Part shown: positions 60,005 to 64,000 of the stretch, in pieces | How positions within the stretch are numbered: the first letter of the stretch is position 1 | How the letters are laid out: every line of letters begins with the position of its first letter | Assembly: GCA_036620675.1 (NCBI GenBank) | Contig: JAZHEE010000002.1 | DNA from: Jejubacter sp036620675 | Lineage (GTDB): Bacteria; Pseudomonadota; Gammaproteobacteria; Enterobacterales; Enterobacteriaceae | Strand: one strand, 5' to 3' | DNA: 64,000 nt | Notes under the pieces: model-generated | What the model saw: only the letters and a program-made list of their open reading frames with translations | What the model was told of the DNA's origin: nothing | Database searches by the model: none | Made by a program: the position numbers and the translations under genes

Positions 60005-60007
60005 GAG

Positions 60008-61084
60008 TCAAGCCGTTATCGGGATGCTGTTGACCTGCCTGTTTTGATTTCGCAGTAATGTATAAACCTCGCGTGAGATATAGCGCTTCAGGCAGCGTAT
60101 TGCTTCCATTTTTGTGTGTCCTTCGGCTACTCGCCTGGCGACATATTCCTTCGTCTTATCATCAGTTCGTAAACGTCCGATAGCGATGATGTGAAGTGCA
60201 CTATTTGCAGCACGATCCCCACCCCGGTTAAGCCTGTAACGATTTGTTTTCCCAGATGATACGGGAACAGGGCTGACACCACACAATGCCGCAAAACCTG
60301 GTTCTGATCTTAATCGTTGGGGATTGTCTCCGGCAGTTATCAGCAATTGTGAAGCGCTTTCGTACCCAATAGCATTACGTTTGATCAGTTCAGGTGCCAG
60401 CTCATCGACAATTGCCGCAATCATGACATCTAAATCAGCGATTTCGTCATGTAACTCAAGATAGCGTCTGGCAAGGGACTTCAATGAAATGCGATAGACG
60501 TTGGTAACATTGCGGTATTCACTGACATCAGGCCTCCAGGATCCCAGAGTCCTGATGAGCTGCATGCGTGTCATAGTTCTGAGCTGTTCGCGTAATTCAT
60601 CCGGTGCAGAGATAATATTGGAATGGATAATCTGGAGAGCGACCCTGCGGGCTGATACCGCTGTTTTACGGCAAGTTTTTAACACCCTAAGAGACTCAAT
60701 CATGCCATTGCGAGTTTTGGGGGTGACTGTTCTGATTCCGGAGAATGCGGCATGAGCAGCACATTCAGCATCAATCGTGTCACTTTTTCCCCGCTTGCGT
60801 CGTTCCATTCGGTCTGGCGCAGTTACTTCAAGGACTTCTAACCCGACATTCTGGAAATAGCGAAGCAGTCCGGAACCATAGGTGCCGGTGCACTCAACGC
60901 CAATTCGTTTTAACGCTCCAAACGACGCCATCCATGTCAGCATTTGGCGATACCCTTGCCGTGTGGCGGAGAAATACTGGGTACCCAGGACTTTATTGTT
61001 TTGATCAACAACAGCGGCAACGTGCAGATCTTTATGTGTATCGACACCACCAACAATGGCGGTTTCGGTAACGTTATTAGCCAT
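60008..61084 (-). CDS. IS110-family transposase (DEDD)
   Basis: A 358-residue protein with the N-terminal RuvC-like DEDD domain (GGVDTHKDLHVAAVVD; GVECTGTYGSGLLRYF; KSDTIDAECAAHAA) and the C-terminal domain with the nucleophile Ser region (ITAGDNPQRLRSEPGFAALCGVSPVPVSSGKT, cited in part as GFAALCGVSPVPVSSG). It appears intact. Such recombinases use a bridge RNA from the element's own non-coding end to choose donor and target DNA. Confidence 0.92.
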   Translation of the reverse strand: MANNVTETAIVGGVDTHKDLHVAAVVDQNNKVLGTQYFSATRQGYRQMLTWMASFGALKRIGVECTGTYGSGLLRYFQNVGLEVLEVTAPDRMERRKRGKSDTIDAECAAHAAFSGIRTVTPKTRNGMIESLRVLKTCRKTAVSARRVALQIIHSNIISAPDELREQLRTMTRMQLIRTLGSWRPDVSEYRNVTNVYRISLKSLARRYLELHDEIADLDVMIAAIVDELAPELIKRNAIGYESASQLLITAGDNPQRLRSEPGFAALCGVSPVPVSSGKTNRYRLNRGGDRAANSALHIIAIGRLRTDDKTKEYVARRVAEGHTKMEAIRCLKRYISREVYTLLRNQNRQVNSIPITA

Positions 61085-61369
61085 GACACGACTCCTGTAA
61101 GGAAACAGAGTTGAATCTCCAGACAGATAACCCGGACAGGACAGTAACGAGACAAGCCGTCAGGCCCTTCTTGAGTCACGCGCACCGGTGAGGAGATGCC
61201 TCGCATGAAGGCGCTTCCGGCAACCGACGGGTCCAGGGCAGGACACAAAAGGTCGATCGCTGTGTGAGTCAGGATGCGGGAAGGTCTTCACTGCATCAGT
61301 AATCACATCAATCTGGTTAAACGGCAAACGGAGTGATGATAAAAACTGACACCGGCATTATTACTATCG
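61085..61369 (-). ncRNA. Candidate bridge RNA region of the IS110-family element
   Basis: The 5' non-coding end of an IS110-type element, upstream of the transposase on its strand, is where the bridge RNA is encoded in IS621 and relatives. The length (about 285 bases) fits. I can see several GC-rich inverted segments but cannot define the loops without alignment. Confidence 0.45.
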
Positions 61370-61896
61370 CTATGTACGATGACCTCGCCGTCCGGTTTTC
61401 GGCGCCAGACCGCCATCATCAGCGCGTCGAGCGCCAGTTCGCGTGAGAGGGTGGGTTTCATCGACCAGCCGACCACATTACGGGCGAAGAGATCGATAAC
61501 CACCGCCAGATACAGCCAGCCCTGCCAGGTGCGGATATAAGTAATATCGGTGACCCAGACCTGGTTGGCCCGGACAACGGTGAACTGCCGCTGCACGCGA
61601 TTAGGAGCAACGATTGAAGGCCTGCCAGCGATACGACGTGGCGCTTTATAGCCGCGCACGGCTTTAATCCGGTTCAGTTGCATGATCCGACCCACCCGGT
61701 TTTTACCGCAGGTTTCCCCGATTTCGTTCAGATCGCCATGAACCCGCCGGTAACCGTATACGCCTCCGCTCAGGGAATATGAGTCGCGGATAAGCATCAG
61801 CAGGCGCTGGTTATCTTTATCACGCGCCGAGACCGGGTTATGCAGCCACGCATAGAACCCGGCCCGGGGGACATTCAGTACCCGACACATTGTCAT
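61303..61896 (-). pseudogene. IS3-family OrfB transposase, truncated
   Basis: The frame carries HTH_21 and the start of the rve integrase domain: GFYAWLHNPVSARDKDNQ, GVYGYRRVHGDLNE, and the catalytic first Asp in VWVTDITYIRTWQGWLYLAVV, cited in part as WVTDITYIRTWQG. At about 61369 (after VIVHSD, the second catalytic Asp) homology ends and unrelated residues lead to a stop at 61303. The last third with the catalytic Glu is lost. Confidence 0.85.
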
Positions 61897-62281
61897 GACA
61901 CCCCATACAGTGCGGTGCTCATTGATAAAGCGGTACTTCAGTCGGGCTCCCTTGCAAAGTACCGCGCGGCCTTTTTCAGGATATCCCGTTCTTCTTCGGT
62001 GCGTTTTAGCTGCGCCCGGAGTTTCAGGATCTCGCTTTTAGCTTCCAGTAAATCCCGGGCATGCTGCTCGCTGTTATCAGGTTTGATAGCCCGTAGCCAC
62101 TTGTAGAGGCTGTGTGCAGAGACGCCCAGACGGTCAGATACTTCGGCGACGGAATAACCGCGTTCCGTTATCTGACGGACGGCTTCTTCCTTAAATTCAG
62201 GTGTAAATCGTGGTGTGCCCATACGCTCCTCCTGTGCTCAAACTATAGGGCAGGATCGTCTACCGGGGCGGGGTCAGTCCA
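61369..62281 (-). mobile_element. IS3-family element, 3'-truncated
   Basis: OrfA and most of OrfB of an IS3-family element remain. The intact end is near 62281, where the minus strand begins TGGACTGACCCCGCCCCGG-like bases (tggactgaccccg) ahead of OrfA; the other end was cut by the IS110-family element at about 61369. Confidence 0.75.
61938..62222 (-). CDS. IS3-family OrfA
   Basis: A 94-residue helix-turn-helix protein (FKEEAVRQITERGYSVAEVS, LGVSAHSLYKWL) with a C-terminal leucine zipper (LKLRAQLKRTEEERDILKKA). An A-rich slip site (GAAAAAGG) near its end would allow -1 frameshifting into OrfB to make the full transposase, now useless as OrfB is truncated. Confidence 0.88.
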   Translation of the reverse strand: MGTPRFTPEFKEEAVRQITERGYSVAEVSDRLGVSAHSLYKWLRAIKPDNSEQHARDLLEAKSEILKLRAQLKRTEEERDILKKAARYFAREPD

Positions 62282-62296
62282 ACGGTTACTGGCGCG

Positions 62297-62605
62297 TCAG
62301 TCGCTTTCATATTCCTTCAGAGACGAACTCACCTTTTCTCTTACGAGTTGCAGGAAACTGAGGGCATCAGTGCCCCATAAGTCAGGATCAAACTCCAGGT
62401 CGTAGCGTTTCCTGAACGCTTCTTCCGGATTGTCAGCACTTTCAAGGAAAAGATCAATATCAGCGATTAATCCATAGCGCATAGCGAAGTGGCTATCGGC
62501 GATAAATGCGTCAATTTTTGGTTCAATTTCATCACTGTCATCAATAAGATCGTAATCCTGCCCGAAGTAAACAGTGATAAAGCAGTCAAACTCATTGAGG
62601 TTCAT
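62297..62605 (-). CDS. CdiI-type immunity protein, copy 2
   Basis: A 102-residue acidic protein, paralogous to the next gene: shared pattern NEFDCFITVYFGQDYDLIDD, EIEPKIDAF and DLWGTDALSFLQLVREKV. It matches immunity proteins of contact-dependent growth inhibition/polymorphic toxins (CdiI_2 type). Its start overlaps the end of the preceding immunity gene by 14 bases. Confidence 0.75.
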   Translation of the reverse strand: MNLNEFDCFITVYFGQDYDLIDDSDEIEPKIDAFIADSHFAMRYGLIADIDLFLESADNPEEAFRKRYDLEFDPDLWGTDALSFLQLVREKVSSSLKEYESD

Positions 62606-62909
62606 TATTCAGATCCTGCCGGACCTTTTCCCTTGCGAATTTCAGGAAGTCATGGGGGGTTGTGCCCCAAAGTTCTGGCACAAAATACTCGCCGTAAACA
62701 TCATGGAACGTCCTGTCCAGGGCTTCACCTAAAGCCAGAAATTCATCAATATCATCAAGAAGCGCCAGCTGCATTGGTCGTCCGGAGTGTTTATTATAGG
62801 CATCGATCTTTGGCTGAATCTCTTCACTGTCGTCGATAAGGTCATAATCATGACCGAAATAATTACAGATAAAATTATCCAGCTCCCGAGCCTTATCTTT
62901 AACAAACAT
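62592..62909 (-). CDS. CdiI-type immunity protein, copy 1
   Basis: A 105-residue acidic protein directly behind the toxin gene (23 bases): ARELDNFICNYFGHDYDLIDD, cited in part as FICNYFGHDYDLIDD, EIQPKIDAY and ELWGTTPHDFLKFAREKV. Being adjacent to the toxin it is the likely cognate immunity; the next gene is a diverged paralogue. Confidence 0.78.
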   Translation of the reverse strand: MFVKDKARELDNFICNYFGHDYDLIDDSEEIQPKIDAYNKHSGRPMQLALLDDIDEFLALGEALDRTFHDVYGEYFVPELWGTTPHDFLKFAREKVRQDLNNEPQ

Positions 62910-62932
62910 AACTTACTCCATTGGCATTGAGG

Positions 62933-63751
62933 TTACGATGAAATAGGGCTTCCCGTTACGTTATATTCGGTAAGTTCCAGCCAGAGCTCAACGCGATAAC
63001 ATTTCCGAACTTCAGAACTACCCCTCTTTATGACAATGCCGGTTGGTTGAGCGAAGGTAGTGGAAAATTTTTTCCGCCAGGGGGTACCTTTGGGTTGATG
63101 ACGCACGAACATTTCAATGGCATTTTTATGTTCTCTCAACACCTTTGTTGTCAGCCTTTCTGCTTCATCCAGATTTCTGAAAGAGCTTGCTGCGGGTAAC
63201 CCGGGACGTCTTCCGAGCCTTGCCAGTAGCTCTTCTGGCGTTTTACCTACGTGGCGTTCCAGCGTATGCCCACCAGGGTGCTTTCCGGTTGCTGACTCAT
63301 GTATCGCCAGTTTTATCCTTCCGTTGCGAACGGCTGCAATACGGACGGCGCTGACGGCCAGTGCAAATCCCATAGGGATAGCGAGATCAACTGTCATTCC
63401 AACATGAGCAGCGGTCTGGCGATCGGCTCCCAGTCCTTCGGCCAGGGATACAGCAGTATTGTAGGTATCGGTATTGATCTGCCTGCCGGTCCACATCTGG
63501 CGTACGGAAGCCTGTATGGCATCCAGGCTGTGGGTGCCTACGATGACACAACCGGCTTTAGTGAGCATAGTGGGATCGGGGGCGACGCACATGACGCCTG
63601 CTCCAAACATTTCTGCCACGCCGCCTGCCAGCCCCAGACCTCCCCACAGACGGTTACTGAGGGTTTCCCCCTCGCTGACGGATTTATCGGTCAGAACAGC
63701 GGCAAGCTGAACCGGGGAGAGGGCCATTCTGACCCCACCATCGTCTGTCAT
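62933..63751 (-). CDS. Effector with RNase A-like CdiA-CT toxin domain
   Basis: A 272-residue protein. Residues 1-150 are a Gly/Ala-rich, hydrophobic pre-toxin part (LWGGLGLAGGVAEMFGAGVM, HVGMTVDLAIPMGFALAVSAV) found in several enteric effectors. Residues 155-272 fit the bacterial RNase A-like CdiA-CT domain: HPGGHTLERHVGKTPEELLARL, cited in part as GGHTLERHVGKTPEEL, with the catalytic His, ASSFRNLDEAE, and late basic residues. It should kill by RNA cleavage. There is no CdiA filament or Rhs/PAAR part, so the delivery route is unclear; a T6SS or orphan CDI origin is possible. AGGGAG lies before the ATG. Confidence 0.8.
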   Translation of the reverse strand: MTDDGGVRMALSPVQLAAVLTDKSVSEGETLSNRLWGGLGLAGGVAEMFGAGVMCVAPDPTMLTKAGCVIVGTHSLDAIQASVRQMWTGRQINTDTYNTAVSLAEGLGADRQTAAHVGMTVDLAIPMGFALAVSAVRIAAVRNGRIKLAIHESATGKHPGGHTLERHVGKTPEELLARLGRRPGLPAASSFRNLDEAERLTTKVLREHKNAIEMFVRHQPKGTPWRKKFSTTFAQPTGIVIKRGSSEVRKCYRVELWLELTEYNVTGSPISS

Positions 63752-63903
63752 ATCAAGGACTCCCTGTTGTGCTTAAAAGGCTGGCACCATCATAACAGCC
63801 ATAAGCATTAATTTTCATAATCGCAAAAAGAGTTTATCGCTGACCGTCCTTCTTGTCCTGCGCATTCTGTACGCACCTTTTTAATCCCCCTGTGGAGGTG
63901 TGT

Positions 63904-64000
63904 ATGAATCAACCCTGTCTGGCCCGGCGTCTGAGCGCTCGTATTCCGGGCATCACTGGCCTGCTGTTGCTGGCCGCTTTATCCGTATCAACGTCAGTCC
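63904..64000 (+). CDS. Start of an exported or membrane protein, cut by the window edge
   Basis: An ATG behind GGAGG opens 32 codons to the edge: basic residues (ARRLSARIPG) then a hydrophobic stretch (ITGLLLLAALSVSTSV), as in a signal peptide or first membrane helix. Too short to identify. Confidence 0.5.
   Translation, partial: MNQPCLARRLSARIPGITGLLLLAALSVSTSV

Larger units (their letters stand above)
60005..61369 (-). mobile_element. IS110-family insertion element
   Basis: Contains one transposase gene and a 285-base 5' non-coding region (61085-61369). The left edge is at the broken dam gene (about 60000), the right edge at the broken IS3-type OrfB (about 61369). The family makes no terminal inverted repeats or target duplications, and none is seen, so the edges are set by where neighbouring genes lose homology and are accurate to about ten bases. 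Confidence 0.75.

Overview
The window is about 64 kb of chromosome from a member of the Enterobacteriaceae. Its backbone follows the E. coli K-12 42-43 minute region gene by gene: dacD-sbmC-yeeA-tmaR, then asn tRNA-yeeO-asn tRNA-amn-shiA, nac, inaA and cbl, mtfA, serU, dcm-vsr-yedI-yodC-dgcQ, dsrA-yodD-dsrB-rcsA, yedF-yedE-yedD, tcyJ-dcyD-tcyL-tcyN, yecF-uvrY-uvrC-pgsA and glyW-cysT-leuZ. The proteins differ from E. coli throughout, so this is another genus. The stretch between rcsA and tcyJ, where E. coli keeps its flagellar region III genes (fliE-R and fliAZ/C/DST), has no flagellar gene, and sdiA is missing between tcyN and yecF. A non-motile relative (Klebsiella/Raoultella- or Shimwellia-like) fits, but I cannot fix the genus from this sequence.

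Region by region: (1) 1-7.3 kb: dacD end, sbmC, a three-gene membrane-bound gluconate-2-dehydrogenase-type operon (cytochrome c, GMC flavoprotein, Tat-exported gamma subunit), yeeA, tmaR and a phosphopantetheinyl transferase. (2) 7.3-28.3 kb: four tRNA-Asn genes on the minus strand with, between them, yeeO, amn, an alcohol dehydrogenase, shiA, an outer-membrane barrel protein, nac (with a sigma-54 promoter), inaA, cbl, an unassigned LysR regulator, and a periplasmic molybdoenzyme/cytochrome b operon divergent from a CusR/HprR-type two-component system. A tiny decayed island (higBA toxin-antitoxin plus a truncated P4-type integrase) is bounded by a 21-bp direct repeat of the tRNA-Asn 3' end; a second higA relic lies beside another tRNA-Asn. 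(3) 28.3-32.2 kb: accessory DNA after tRNA-Ser(CGA): a broken tail-fibre assembly gene, a Tlde1/Tldi1-type T6SS effector-immunity pair, an Hcp gene without a normal N-terminus, ydiH, the small toxin gene ortT, and a 48-bp palindrome centred on a perfect CRP site. (4) 32.2-39.2 kb: dcm/vsr, yedI, yodC, dgcQ, the DsrA sRNA, yodD, dsrB, rcsA. (5) 39.7-45 kb: an RpiR-family regulator, 1.4 kb of repeats, and a translationally coupled aminotransferase / CMD-family / C45 acyltransferase operon preceded by an 18-bp perfect palindrome. (6) 45-55.1 kb: yedFE, yedD, cystine/D-cysteine uptake genes, uvrY-uvrC, pgsA and three tRNAs. (7) 55.1-64 kb: a prophage start integrated at leuZ (integrase, repressor, small early genes, exonuclease, dam fragment), cut by an IS110-family element abutting a truncated IS3-family element, followed by an RNase A-like CdiA-CT toxin with two tandem paralogous immunity genes. 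The prophage/island continues past the right edge; no second leuZ att copy is seen.

Functional links: Nac and Cbl are adjacent nitrogen/sulfur regulators; tcyJ-dcyD-tcyL-tcyN import and use cystine/D-cysteine and yedEF handle sulfur/selenium species; RcsA, DsrA and sequences matching RcsAB boxes lie together; interbacterial-competition genes (T6SS effector pair, Hcp, CdiA-CT toxin/immunity) and three toxin genes or toxin-antitoxin remnants cluster at tRNA-associated accessory sites.
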